A stretch of 64,000 nt of DNA, taken from contig NZ_FOYL01000006.1 of the NCBI RefSeq assembly GCF_900115955.1, positions 91,849 to 155,848 of the forward strand. The letters are read 5' to 3'. The notes under the pieces were generated by a model that saw only the letters and a list, made by a program, of their open reading frames with translations, did no database searches and was not told the origin of the DNA. The position numbers and the translations under genes were made by a program. Origin of the DNA: Lentzea waywayandensis (GTDB lineage Bacteria > Actinomycetota > Actinomycetes > Mycobacteriales > Pseudonocardiaceae). This document shows, piece after piece, positions 23,355-31,231 of the stretch (position 1 is the first letter of the stretch; each line of letters begins with the position of its first letter).

Positions 23355-24095
23355 GTGACCGGCCAGATCGTCCGCCACGCAGGCCGGATCGAGGCCGTGC
23401 GCGTGCGGTTCGCGGCCGTGCACGAGGCCAGCGCGGTCGTCGTCGGGGACGAGACCGTGTACGGGCGGCTGTGCCGGTGGATCATCCACCCCGTCCTGGA
23501 GAAGCACGCACGGCAGGACGAGCTGGTCTCCTACGTCGAGGAGAACCTGCGGCTCATCGTGGCCGGGTTGTACGACCTCTACGGCGTGCGGCCGCCTCGC
23601 CCCGACCCCGTTCGGGAGGCTGCCCTGCCGTCGCTGGTCGTGCCGGTCGAGGACTCGGCGCGGGCGGCGTTGGAACGGATCGGGCCGCTGCGGGACGTGC
23701 TGGACGAGCTCACCGGGCTGCCGGACGTCGTCGCCGCACATGCGATGACCTGGTACAACATCGCGGCCGAGCAGCAGGACATGGCCGACGAGCTCGAAGA
23801 TCTGCTGGAGTACGACGCTCCCGGGTGGAGCGGCGCAGAGGAGCATCTGCGGTTGATGGGCCACAACATCGACGCGATCCGGGGCCTGAGTTCGGTGTCG
23901 GCGGCGTTCGGGGAGATCACCGAGAGCGTCGGGGTGCTGGTCGCGCAGACGCGACGGCTCGTGCGGGAGCTGGTGATCAGCCTGGCCGTGGCGCCGACGG
24001 ACGTGACGCTGTGGCGGCTGGCGTGCCGGATCGCGGTGTACGGGGTGGCGCTCGACGCCACCCTCACGCACCTGGAGGACCGCCTCAGCGGTTAG
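23355..24095 (+). CDS. Hypothetical helical protein with a WXG-like motif
   Basis: A 246-residue, mainly helical cytosolic protein without signal peptide or TM segments. Around residues 150-170 it reads EYDAPGWSGAEEHLRLMGHN, a W-x-G turn between helices like that of WXG100 type VII-secretion substrates, but the protein is more than twice their length and the rest is unfamiliar. The start is GTG 23355 with AAGGAG 4 bases upstream. Its TAG overlaps the stop of the convergent small membrane gene by 4 bases. Function unknown; the type VII link is tentative. Confidence 0.55.
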   Translation: MTGQIVRHAGRIEAVRVRFAAVHEASAVVVGDETVYGRLCRWIIHPVLEKHARQDELVSYVEENLRLIVAGLYDLYGVRPPRPDPVREAALPSLVVPVEDSARAALERIGPLRDVLDELTGLPDVVAAHAMTWYNIAAEQQDMADELEDLLEYDAPGWSGAEEHLRLMGHNIDAIRGLSSVSAAFGEITESVGVLVAQTRRLVRELVISLAVAPTDVTLWRLACRIAVYGVALDATLTHLEDRLSG

Positions 24096-24307
24096 GCGGC
24101 TCGTTGCGCGCGGCGGCGGGCGATCTGCGGCAGGAACCACATGTAGACGCCCGTTCCCATCAGGACGAACAACGGCAGCAGCGGCACGTACGACACCCAC
24201 ACCACCGAGCTGTCGACGGTCAGCGCGACGGCCGTGAACACGACGGTGGCCATGAACACCATGCTCACCATGCGGTGGAACCGACGGATTCCCTTGCTAC
24301 CGGCCAT
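24092..24307 (-). CDS. Small membrane protein, two TM segments
   Basis: 71 residues: a basic N-terminus (MAGSKGIRRFHR), TM helix at about 15-31, a short outside loop with VDSS, TM helix at about 38-60 and a strongly basic tail (ARRRAQRAA). AGGAGG lies 9 bases before the ATG. Its stop overlaps that of the WXG-like gene on the opposite strand. It is divergent from the LAL regulator, with 104 bases between. No family recognised. Confidence 0.6.
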   Translation of the reverse strand: MAGSKGIRRFHRMVSMVFMATVVFTAVALTVDSSVVWVSYVPLLPLFVLMGTGVYMWFLPQIARRRAQRAA

Positions 24308-24411
24308 TTTCGCTGTCCTCCTGGGTCGTTGTTGAGGACAACGGTAAGTGCGAGGGCCGCGCCTCGCTTCTCGATTCCTGACCGGCTGCGGAACTAGTAC
24401 TGTCGTGCGCC

Positions 24412-27159
24412 ATGCAGTTCCAGTCCCCTGTGCTGGTCGGTCGTGGCGAGGAGACCTCAGCACTGCGGGCCGCGGTGACCAGGGCCGAACACCGTCGCGG
24501 CGGCGGGATGTTCCTGGTGGGGGAGCCGGGAATCGGCAAGTCGCGGCTGGCGTCCGAGATCGCCGGGTACGCCTCGCGCCGCGGGTTTCGCGTGCTCAGG
24601 GGCCGGGCGAGCCGGGCGGTGCCGTTGCGGGCGCTGTGCGAGGCGGTTCTGTCCGCTTTCCGCAAGGCCGACGCACCGGACGAGAAGCAGCTCGGCGCCT
24701 ACCTGCCCGTGCTGCTGCGGATGACCCCGGACGCGCCCGCCGGTGTTCCCGATCCGGCCGTGGTCAGGGCCGAGGCCGTCCTGCGGTTGCTCACGGCCGA
24801 GAAGACCGTTCTGGTGCTGGAGGATCTGCACGACGCGGACGGCGAGACCCTGGCCGTCGTCGACTACCTGCTCGACAACCTCGCGGACGAACCCGTCCTG
24901 CTGATCGCCACGCTGCGGCCTCATCCCGATGGCGCGCAACGACTGGCGGACGAGGCCACCGCACGCCGGGCGGCCGGGACGGTGCGGCTCACCGGGCTGA
25001 CCCACGAGGAGGTCGCCGAGCTCGCCCGCCACTGCCTGGGCGAACCGGCGCCGGACGACGTCCTGGCTCAGCTGGTCGAGGTCTCCGACGGCGTGCCGTT
25101 CGTCGTCGAGGAGCTGATCAACGGCGACCTGCGGGCCGTGCCGCCGACGGTCGCGGCGGCCACGTTGCAGCGGGTCGACGCGCTCGGGCCCGAGTGCGTC
25201 GCGGTGCTCGAAGCCGCCGCGATCTTCGGGCGGACGTTCCCGCTCGACGTCGTCACGGCCGTCGTGACCAGCGCGGACGCGCCGAAGCTGTGGCAGGACG
25301 CCGAACGCGCGCAGCTCGTCCACGGCCACCAGTTCCGGCACGCGCTGACCGCCGACGCGATCACGGGCCGGATGACGCCGACCGCGCGGGCGACGCTCGC
25401 CAGAAGGGCCGCGCGAGCCACGGAAGCGTTGCGTCCCAGCGAGTTGGAGCTGATCGCCGAGCTGTGGGAGGCGGGCGGCGAGACCGCGAAGGCCGTGGGC
25501 TGCCTGGTGCGGGCCGGCAAGCACGCCGCCGCGCTCGGCCGGTTCGGCACCGCCGTCGAGCTGCTCGAACGCGGCCAGGCCCTGACCGGCGACCCGGACC
25601 TCACCGCGGACCTGCTCGACGCGCTCGCCGCCGTCCTGCCGCTGGCCGCGGTCGTCGTCCCCGCCGACAACGGCGCCAGGGCCTTCGCGCTGGGCGAACG
25701 ACTTCAGCAGGCCCTCACCGCGGCGCACGCCCAGCCCGAACGCCGTGCGGCCGTCCGTCTCGCGCAGGCCAGGGTCGCCGCCGTCGCCGGCCAGTGGGAA
25801 CGCGGCCTCGACCTGCTCGCGACGGCCAAGGAGACCTGCGCGGACGTGGACGTCGTCAAGGCGACTCTCCTGCTCGGGCTCAACCAGCTCGACCTCCTGC
25901 CCAAGGCCCGCGCGCTGGCCGAACGCGCCGCCGCCACGGGCACTCCGGAGATCGTCTGCGAAGCCCTCGAGGTGCTCACCCGGTGCACCAGGGGGCAGGA
26001 CCTCGCCGAGGCCCGTCAGCACATCCAGCGCTGGCTCCAGGTCGCCGAACAGCACGGACTCGCGGCGTGGCGGCTGCGGGCGTTGCTGGAACTGGGCATC
26101 ACCGACAAGTACCTGACGGCCGGCGTCGACACGCTGCTGGCCGCCCGGCAGGCAGCCGCGGACGCCGGCGCGATCGTGATCTTGATAGCCGCCGATCTGC
26201 ACCTGGGCGCGACCTACCTGGTGCGCGGCGAGTACGAGGAGTCCGCGAAGTACGGGGCGAGCGCGGGGGAGGCCGCCGAGAAACTGGGCCTGCACGCGTT
26301 GAAGGCGCTGGCCGTCGCGATCGAGGCGGGCATCGCGGCCATGCACGGCAACCGCAAGGCGACCGACAGGGCGTTGGCCCGGCTGCGTGATCACGGCGGG
26401 TCCGCGGAGATCTGGGCGTACAGCTCGGCGATCTGCGCGTTGATGGAGGAGCAGTACGACCGCGCGCTGGCCGAGTTCGACGAGCTGGAGAAGGCCGTCA
26501 CGGAACCGCGGATCATCCGCGGCACCTTCTACCAGGGCCCGCGGCTGCTGGTGCGGGTCGCGCACGGCCTCGCGGGCAGGCCGGAGCACGAACGGCTGGC
26601 CGAGTCGCACCTGTCCCAGGTCCAGCTGCACCGCACGTACTTCGCGTGGAGCCGCGCGATCCTGCTGGGCCGCGAAGGTGAGATCGCCGGGGCCAACGCT
26701 GCCGCCGCCGAAGCACTGGACCTGAGCACCGGCCTCGGCCTGCCGCGCTACCTGGGCCTGCGGCTGGCCGGCCCGAGCGCGCTGGCGGACGGCTGGGGTG
26801 AGCCGCTGGAATGGCTGCGCGAGGCCGAGGAGCACTTCCACCGGTCCGGTGTGCCCGCCGTCGCCGCCGCCTGCCGGGCCGTGCTGCGCGAGGCCGGCGC
26901 ACCGCGGCAACGCCGGCGCCGTGACCACGACACCGTGCCCGCAGACCTGCGCAAAGCCGGCGTCACGGTCCGCGAGTACGAGGTGCTGCGCCTGGTCGTC
27001 GACCGGTTCGGCAACGCCGAGATAGCCGAACGGCTGTTCCTGTCCCCCCGGACGGTCGAACGCCACGTCGCGAGCCTCAAGGCCCGCACCGGCCGCCAGA
27101 GCCGCGCCGACCTCATCACCTACGCCCGTCCGTTAATTGGGGGCTCCGCACCCATGTGA
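24412..27159 (+). CDS. LAL-type (large ATP-binding LuxR) transcriptional regulator
   Basis: A 915-residue STAND regulator. The N-terminal AAA/STAND ATPase starts VLVGRGEETSALRAAV, with Walker A GEPGIGKS at 37-44 and Walker B VLVLEDLHDADGET near 139. A long TPR-like helical region fills about 340-840. The C-terminus is a LuxR HTH (VTVREYEVLRLVVDRFGNAE; LSPRTVERHVASLKARTGRQ). LAL proteins activate antibiotic or carbon-use clusters on ligand binding. The ATG lies about 15 bases after TAGTACT, so the start may be leaderless. A TTA leucine codon at 27133-27135 near the 3' end could make it bldA-dependent. No target gene is coupled to it. Confidence 0.92.
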   Translation: MQFQSPVLVGRGEETSALRAAVTRAEHRRGGGMFLVGEPGIGKSRLASEIAGYASRRGFRVLRGRASRAVPLRALCEAVLSAFRKADAPDEKQLGAYLPVLLRMTPDAPAGVPDPAVVRAEAVLRLLTAEKTVLVLEDLHDADGETLAVVDYLLDNLADEPVLLIATLRPHPDGAQRLADEATARRAAGTVRLTGLTHEEVAELARHCLGEPAPDDVLAQLVEVSDGVPFVVEELINGDLRAVPPTVAAATLQRVDALGPECVAVLEAAAIFGRTFPLDVVTAVVTSADAPKLWQDAERAQLVHGHQFRHALTADAITGRMTPTARATLARRAARATEALRPSELELIAELWEAGGETAKAVGCLVRAGKHAAALGRFGTAVELLERGQALTGDPDLTADLLDALAAVLPLAAVVVPADNGARAFALGERLQQALTAAHAQPERRAAVRLAQARVAAVAGQWERGLDLLATAKETCADVDVVKATLLLGLNQLDLLPKARALAERAAATGTPEIVCEALEVLTRCTRGQDLAEARQHIQRWLQVAEQHGLAAWRLRALLELGITDKYLTAGVDTLLAARQAAADAGAIVILIAADLHLGATYLVRGEYEESAKYGASAGEAAEKLGLHALKALAVAIEAGIAAMHGNRKATDRALARLRDHGGSAEIWAYSSAICALMEEQYDRALAEFDELEKAVTEPRIIRGTFYQGPRLLVRVAHGLAGRPEHERLAESHLSQVQLHRTYFAWSRAILLGREGEIAGANAAAAEALDLSTGLGLPRYLGLRLAGPSALADGWGEPLEWLREAEEHFHRSGVPAVAAACRAVLREAGAPRQRRRRDHDTVPADLRKAGVTVREYEVLRLVVDRFGNAEIAERLFLSPRTVERHVASLKARTGRQSRADLITYARPLIGGSAPM

Positions 27160-27330
27160 GCCGGCCCGCCGCCAGGAAGACTCCTCATCAGGCCGGCGGC
27201 GCTGGACTCGGTGGGGTGTTCAGCGCCGCCGACACTCATGCCGGAAACTTTCTTCGCGCGAGATGTCGATACCGGGCATCTCCCGTTCGACGCATTGATG
27301 ACAGCAAGCGCGAACACCGAGGAGAACCAG

Positions 27331-27903
27331 ATGCGCACCCTGATCGCCACCGCCTTCGTCTCCCTCGACGGCGTCGTCGAGGCACCCGGTGGCGAGCCCG
27401 GTCACCGCAGCTCCGGCTGGACCTTCAAGGACATCGAGTTCGACGAGGCCGCCTACGAGATCAAGGGCCGTGAGCAGGAAGAAGCCGCGGCCATGATGAT
27501 GGGCCGGGTCAGCTACGAGGCGTTCGCCCCGGTGTGGCCGACGCTCGACTACTTCCCGCAGTACAACGCGATGCCGAAGTACGTCGTGTCCAGCACGCTG
27601 AAGGAGGACCAGCTGGTCGGCAACTGGGGCGACATCACGATCCTGCGGTCCCTGGACGACGTGGCCGCGCTCAAGGAGACCGACGGTGGCCCGATCTCGC
27701 TGCACGGCAGCGCGACGCTGAACCGCAGCCTCTCCGACGCGGGCCTGATCGACCGCTACCACCTGCTGGTGTTCCCGGTGCTGCTCGGCGCGGGCAAGCG
27801 GCTGTTCAGCGAGTCCGACAAGGACAAGCAGATGCTCAAGGTCGTGGAGAGCGAGTCGTACTCGAACGGCATCCAGAAGCTGGTCTACGACGTCGTGCGC
27901 TGA
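27331..27903 (+). CDS. Dihydrofolate reductase-family protein (RibD C-terminal-like)
   Basis: A 190-residue NADPH-dependent reductase of the DHFR/RibD C-terminal superfamily: MRTLIATAFVSLDGVVEAPG at the start, MMGRVSYEAFAPVWP (cofactor-binding Gly-Arg-x-Thr/Ser-Tyr), YVVSSTL and ISLHGSATLNRSL (second nucleotide loop), FPVLLGAGKRLF. Members of this branch have unknown substrates; they are not the folate enzyme. GAGGAG precedes the chosen ATG by 6 bases. Its 3' end overlaps that of the convergent MerR gene by 19 bases. Bases 27160-27330 hold no gene. Confidence 0.85.
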   Translation: MRTLIATAFVSLDGVVEAPGGEPGHRSSGWTFKDIEFDEAAYEIKGREQEEAAAMMMGRVSYEAFAPVWPTLDYFPQYNAMPKYVVSSTLKEDQLVGNWGDITILRSLDDVAALKETDGGPISLHGSATLNRSLSDAGLIDRYHLLVFPVLLGAGKRLFSESDKDKQMLKVVESESYSNGIQKLVYDVVR

Positions 27904-28610
27904 CGCACCAGTTCCGACAACCGGATCCACGCCGGCGAGTAGTCCTGCACGTGTGCTCCGAGCAGTGACTTCTCGTCGGCGGTCAGCACCTCGTGCACGG
28001 TCTGCGCCGCCTCCTGCCGCAGCCGGGCCGCCATGACGTCGGCCAGGTCGTGCAGGCGCGGGTCGGCCGGGTCCCAGTCGTGGGCCTGGTCGTAGGTGAC
28101 GTAGAACTGGCGGAAGTCCGGATCCGCCAGCTGTTCCCGCTTCTGCGCGATCCAGGTCGGTACCTGGTCCGGGTAGGCGGCGGCGAGCACGATCCAGCCG
28201 TCGCGTTCGAAGCGCACGCCGCGTTCGCTGACGCCCAACGCACGCAGCTCGTCCAGGTAGCCGGTGATCTCGGCGGGCAGGAACATCCGGTCGCCCGCCT
28301 GCAACGCCGCCACGCCGGCCTTGCGGTGCTCCAGCTCCTCGATCTGCTGGGTCAGGCCCTGGCCGATCTCCTCGACGGCCGCCGCGAACTGCTCGGGGGT
28401 CGCCCTGATCAGCTCGTGCACGCGGGTCAGCGGCACGCCGGCCGCCGTCAGGGTCCTGATGCGGATCAGGTCGACCACGGCCTGCGCGGGGTAACGCCGG
28501 TAGCCCGAGGCGTCGCGTTCGGGTTCGGGGAGCAGGCCGGTCTGGTGGTAGTGGCGCACCGCCCGCACCGTGACCCCGACGTACTCGGCCAGTCGCTTGA
28601 TCGTCAGCAC
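27885..28610 (-). CDS. MerR-family regulator with C-terminal ligand-binding region
   Basis: A 241-residue regulator: MerR HTH (IKRLAEYVGVTVRAVRHYHQ), wing GYRRYPAQAV, dimer helix, and a C-terminal domain of about 130 residues (WIVLAAAYPDQVPTWIAQK ... WDPADPRLHDLADVMAARLR) that probably binds an organic ligand. It starts at a GTG without a clear Shine-Dalgarno. The gene is divergent from a membrane-protein gene 56 bases away, with a MerR-type promoter between them, so that gene is its likely target. Confidence 0.88.
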   Translation of the reverse strand: MLTIKRLAEYVGVTVRAVRHYHQTGLLPEPERDASGYRRYPAQAVVDLIRIRTLTAAGVPLTRVHELIRATPEQFAAAVEEIGQGLTQQIEELEHRKAGVAALQAGDRMFLPAEITGYLDELRALGVSERGVRFERDGWIVLAAAYPDQVPTWIAQKREQLADPDFRQFYVTYDQAHDWDPADPRLHDLADVMAARLRQEAAQTVHEVLTADEKSLLGAHVQDYSPAWIRLSELVRQRTTS

Positions 28611-28627
28611 CCCGTCATTCTGAAGGC

Positions 28628-28658
28628 TTGACCTTGACGGTGCGTCAGCCTTCGAGCA
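28628..28658 (+). promoter_or_regulatory. MerR-type promoter and inverted repeat in a divergent spacer
   Basis: TTGACC at 28628-28633 is followed after a 19-base spacer by a weak -10 position (28653-28658), then 8 bases to the ATG at 28667. The spacer holds TGACG, GTG, CGTCA (28635-28647), a perfect 5-base inverted repeat. The spacing matches the MerR promoter at 23264-23294 exactly. Confidence 0.5.
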
Positions 28659-28666
28659 TTGCCGTC

Positions 28667-29440
28667 ATGTTCACGAACTGGCATCGCCCACTCCTGGTCA
28701 ACACCGCTCTCATGCTCGGACTCGCGCTGGTCGCCGCGTTCGGGATCTTTCTCGACGACCGCGAACTCCTCGGTGAGCCGATCTGGCTGAAACCGCTGAA
28801 GTTCGGCCTCGCGTTCGCCCTCTACTCCGGCACGCTCTCGTGGTTGCTGAGCACGTTCACGAGAGCACGCAGGTTCGCCTCCTGGATGGGGACGGCGTTC
28901 GCGATCGCCGCGTTCGCCGAGGTCGCGGCGATCACGACGCAGGCGGCCCGCGGCACGTTCAGCCACTTCAACACCTCGACCGACTCGATCACCCTGCTCG
29001 CCACGCAGGTCTTCACCAACGGCGTGGCGGTGTTGTTCCTCGTGCAGCTGGCGATCGTGGCGCTGGCGCTGCTGCAACGGGACGGCGACCGCGGGCTGAA
29101 GCGGGCGGTGCGCGCCGGTCTCGCGATGGCGACGTACGGCATGGTCGTGCCGGTGTACTTCCTGGCCACCGAGGTCCACCAGCGCACGGTCGTCGACGCC
29201 AACGGCCGGGAGATCGTGATGTACCAGGGACACGGCATCGGGGAGGCCGGCGACTTCCGGGTGCCCCACTTCGTCGGGCTGCACGCGGTCCAGGTGCTGT
29301 TGGTGGTGCTCTTCGCGCTGCGGCGGATGGACGAGGGCAGGCGAGCGCGGCTGATCACCGTCGCCGCGCTCGGCTACGCCGGACTGCTGGCCTTCGTCAC
29401 GTGGCAGGCGAGCAGCGGTCACGCCCTGCTCCCGTGGTGA
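28667..29440 (+). CDS. Polytopic membrane protein divergent from a MerR regulator
   Basis: 257 residues with seven predicted TM helices (first at about 11-27, LLVNTALMLGLALVAAFGIF). A loop of polar residues (ATEVHQRTVVDANGREIVMY) separates helices five and six. No enzyme or carrier motif was recognised. I chose the ATG at 28667; the apparent earlier start at 28628 is the -35 box. It is the likely target of the divergent MerR regulator, perhaps a drug- or membrane-stress protein (inference). Confidence 0.7.
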   Translation: MFTNWHRPLLVNTALMLGLALVAAFGIFLDDRELLGEPIWLKPLKFGLAFALYSGTLSWLLSTFTRARRFASWMGTAFAIAAFAEVAAITTQAARGTFSHFNTSTDSITLLATQVFTNGVAVLFLVQLAIVALALLQRDGDRGLKRAVRAGLAMATYGMVVPVYFLATEVHQRTVVDANGREIVMYQGHGIGEAGDFRVPHFVGLHAVQVLLVVLFALRRMDEGRRARLITVAALGYAGLLAFVTWQASSGHALLPW

Positions 29441-29457
29441 TCAGGCTCTGGGGTGAA

Positions 29458-30120
29458 TCAAGTGCACTCCCGCACCGCCGCCACGACTCCGGCGAACGAG
29501 TCGACCAGCCAGGTCGGGCTCGCGCTGAGCAGCTGGTCGACGCTGTGCACGCCGTAGCTCACGCCGATGGACGACATCCCGGCCCCGTGCGCCATGTGGA
29601 TGTCGTGCGTGGTGTCGCCGACCATGACCGCGTTGCGCGGTGCCACGCCGAGCTTGCGCAGCACGAGAAGACCGGACTCCGGGTCGGGCTTGGGTTTCGC
29701 GACCTGGTCCGCGCCGACGACGACGGAGAACTCCTCGCGCAGACCGGCAGCGGTGAGCAGCGCCTCGGCGTTCACGATGAACTTGCTGGTCGCGACGGCG
29801 AGCCGGAAACCGTCCTCCCGCAACGACTGGAGTCCGTCGTACACGCCGGGGAACACCAGTTGCGTCGCCATCGGCAGCACGATCTTGCGGAACGTCGACT
29901 GGTAGACCTCGACGCACCGGGCGACCACCGGTTCGTCCTCGGGCAGCCCGAGGACCTTCGCGAACGCCGACGGCAGCGGCAGCCCGATCGTGCCGCGAAT
30001 GGTCGGAGAGTCCACTGTGGGCAGATCGAGCTGGGCGAACACCGCGGCGAACGTCGTGACGATCCCGCGCGGGGAGTCGACCAGCGTGCCGTCCAGGTCG
30101 AAGATCGCGCAACGGTTCAC
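29458..30120 (-). CDS. indB: HAD-superfamily phosphatase (IndB/MinC-like position)
   Basis: A 220-residue HAD hydrolase of the phosphoglycolate phosphatase-like branch: motif I FDLDGTLVDS, motif II TSKF (VATSKF), motif III Lys (VAKPKPDPE), motif IV MVGDTTHDIHMAHGAG. It should dephosphorylate a small phosphorylated metabolite. It overlaps the pseudouridine-phosphate glycosidase gene by 4 bases (GTGA). Indigoidine clusters (indA, indB) and the minimycin cluster carry the same pair beside the NRPS, and there the phosphatase acts on pseudouridine-type or C-nucleoside phosphates. The symbol is by position and family only; the substrate is inferred. Confidence 0.8.
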   Translation of the reverse strand: MNRCAIFDLDGTLVDSPRGIVTTFAAVFAQLDLPTVDSPTIRGTIGLPLPSAFAKVLGLPEDEPVVARCVEVYQSTFRKIVLPMATQLVFPGVYDGLQSLREDGFRLAVATSKFIVNAEALLTAAGLREEFSVVVGADQVAKPKPDPESGLLVLRKLGVAPRNAVMVGDTTHDIHMAHGAGMSSIGVSYGVHSVDQLLSASPTWLVDSFAGVVAAVRECT

Positions 30121-30989
30121 GAGGGGAACTCCTTCGCGTGGGCGGCGGCGAGCTCGCCGGCGACCTCGGCGGTGTTGATCAGCACCGCCATCCCGGCCTT
30201 CGCGGAACGCCCCTCCGTCGCGCGGTCCACGGCACGCTCGAGGTACTTCGTTCCCGCGGCGAGCGCGGCGGTGATCACGGACTCGATCTCGGCGCCGTCG
30301 ATGGCGTCCGCGGGCTTGGTCGGGGTGGTGACGAGGAACGAGCCGGGGTTGCCGAGCGCCCAGTGGCTCTCGATCGCTCGGGCGAGCACGGCCGGGTCGT
30401 CCACGCGGTGCGGACCGCGCAGTCCGCTGGACACGCAGTAGAACGCCGGGAAGTCGTCCGATCGGTAAGCGACGACCGGAACGCCGTGCGTTTCCAGGAA
30501 CTCCAGCGTGAGGCCGAGATCGAGGGTGCTCCTGGCGCCCGCGCAGACCACCGCGACCTTCGAGCGGGTGAACTGGACGAGATCCGGCGAGACGCGGCGG
30601 GCGTCGCGGTGCACGCCGCCCACCGCGGCCGCGGACAGGAACTTCAGCCCCGCCAGCTCGGCCGCGATCAACGAGGACGCGACGGTCGTCGCGCCCATCG
30701 TCCCGCGGGCCAGCACGACCGGCAGGTCCCGGCTGCCGACCTCCGGAACGCCTGGTGTGGAAGCGAATCGCTCGATGTCGGTCTCCGAGAGGCCGACGAG
30801 GATCCGGCCCTTGTCGATGCCGATCGTGGCGGGCACCGACCCGCTCGCGCGCACCGCGTCCTCGACCAGGCGCGCGGTCTCGGCGCTGTCCGGGCCGGAC
30901 CTGAGCACACCCGACGGAAGCGCCACGACGGGCTGCCCCGCCGTGATCGCCTCGGCCACTTCCTCGCCGTACACCAGGGGAATGTTCAT
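30117..30989 (-). CDS. indA: Pseudouridine-5'-phosphate glycosidase family protein (IndA-like)
   Basis: A 290-residue member of the PsuG family, which reversibly joins uracil to ribose-5-phosphate by a C-C bond, or a related C-glycosynthase. Family motifs: VVALPSGVLRSG near the start, GSVPATIGIDKGRILVGL, the Lys-containing SRDLPVVLARGTMGATTV, AAAVGGVHRDA, and FYCVSSGLRGPHRVDD. It is slightly shorter than housekeeping PsuG (about 310). I chose the ATG at 30989, with GAGG 5 bases upstream, over a GTG at 30995. It lies 7 bases after the tautomerase stop and is coupled to the HAD phosphatase. In indigoidine and minimycin clusters this pair accompanies the NRPS. Confidence 0.88.
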   Translation of the reverse strand: MNIPLVYGEEVAEAITAGQPVVALPSGVLRSGPDSAETARLVEDAVRASGSVPATIGIDKGRILVGLSETDIERFASTPGVPEVGSRDLPVVLARGTMGATTVASSLIAAELAGLKFLSAAAVGGVHRDARRVSPDLVQFTRSKVAVVCAGARSTLDLGLTLEFLETHGVPVVAYRSDDFPAFYCVSSGLRGPHRVDDPAVLARAIESHWALGNPGSFLVTTPTKPADAIDGAEIESVITAALAAGTKYLERAVDRATEGRSAKAGMAVLINTAEVAGELAAAHAKEFPS

Positions 30990-30996
30990 CGGCACC

Positions 30997-31221
30997 TCAG
31001 TAGCTCGGGGTCTTGCGCAGGAACTCCTTGCGTTCCAAGATCTCCGGCGCGTAGACCTGTTCCTGCCACGCCTGCGGGTCGACCGGTTCCACGGCGATCG
31101 ACACGACGCCCTCGTCGCAGCCGAACGCCCGTGTCACCGCCTCGGTGATGGCCGCCACCAGCTCGGACGTCTGCTCCTCGTTGAGCGGTGCAGGGAAGTG
31201 CTTGATGTTCACGTGCGGCAT
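30997..31221 (-). CDS. Tautomerase-family protein (4-oxalocrotonate tautomerase-like)
   Basis: A 74-residue tautomerase with Pro2 (MPHVNIKHF), the catalytic base exposed after removal of Met1, and helix PLNEEQTSELVAAITEAVTR. The C-terminal part is longer than in the 62-residue 4-OT subunits (PEILERKEFLRKTPSY), as in related tautomerases such as PptA. It sits 10 bases after the NRPS stop and 7 bases before the glycosidase start, so it belongs to the indigoidine-type operon; a tautomerase could act on the cyclised glutamine imide or its dimer. Its residues 13-33 match the NRPS C-terminal tail at 12 of 21 positions, counted by eye. Confidence 0.85.
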   Translation of the reverse strand: MPHVNIKHFPAPLNEEQTSELVAAITEAVTRAFGCDEGVVSIAVEPVDPQAWQEQVYAPEILERKEFLRKTPSY

Positions 31222-31231
31222 GCCGGCCTCC

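Noticed and set aside
24457..27066. An 869-codon antisense frame opposite the LAL regulator
   Set aside because: Same reason: no motifs, composition typical of a GC-skew shadow, while the sense frame has ATPase and LuxR domains.
28628..28666. An upstream TTG start for the membrane protein at 28667
   Set aside because: The TTG is part of the TTGACC -35 hexamer and the added 13 residues look non-coding.
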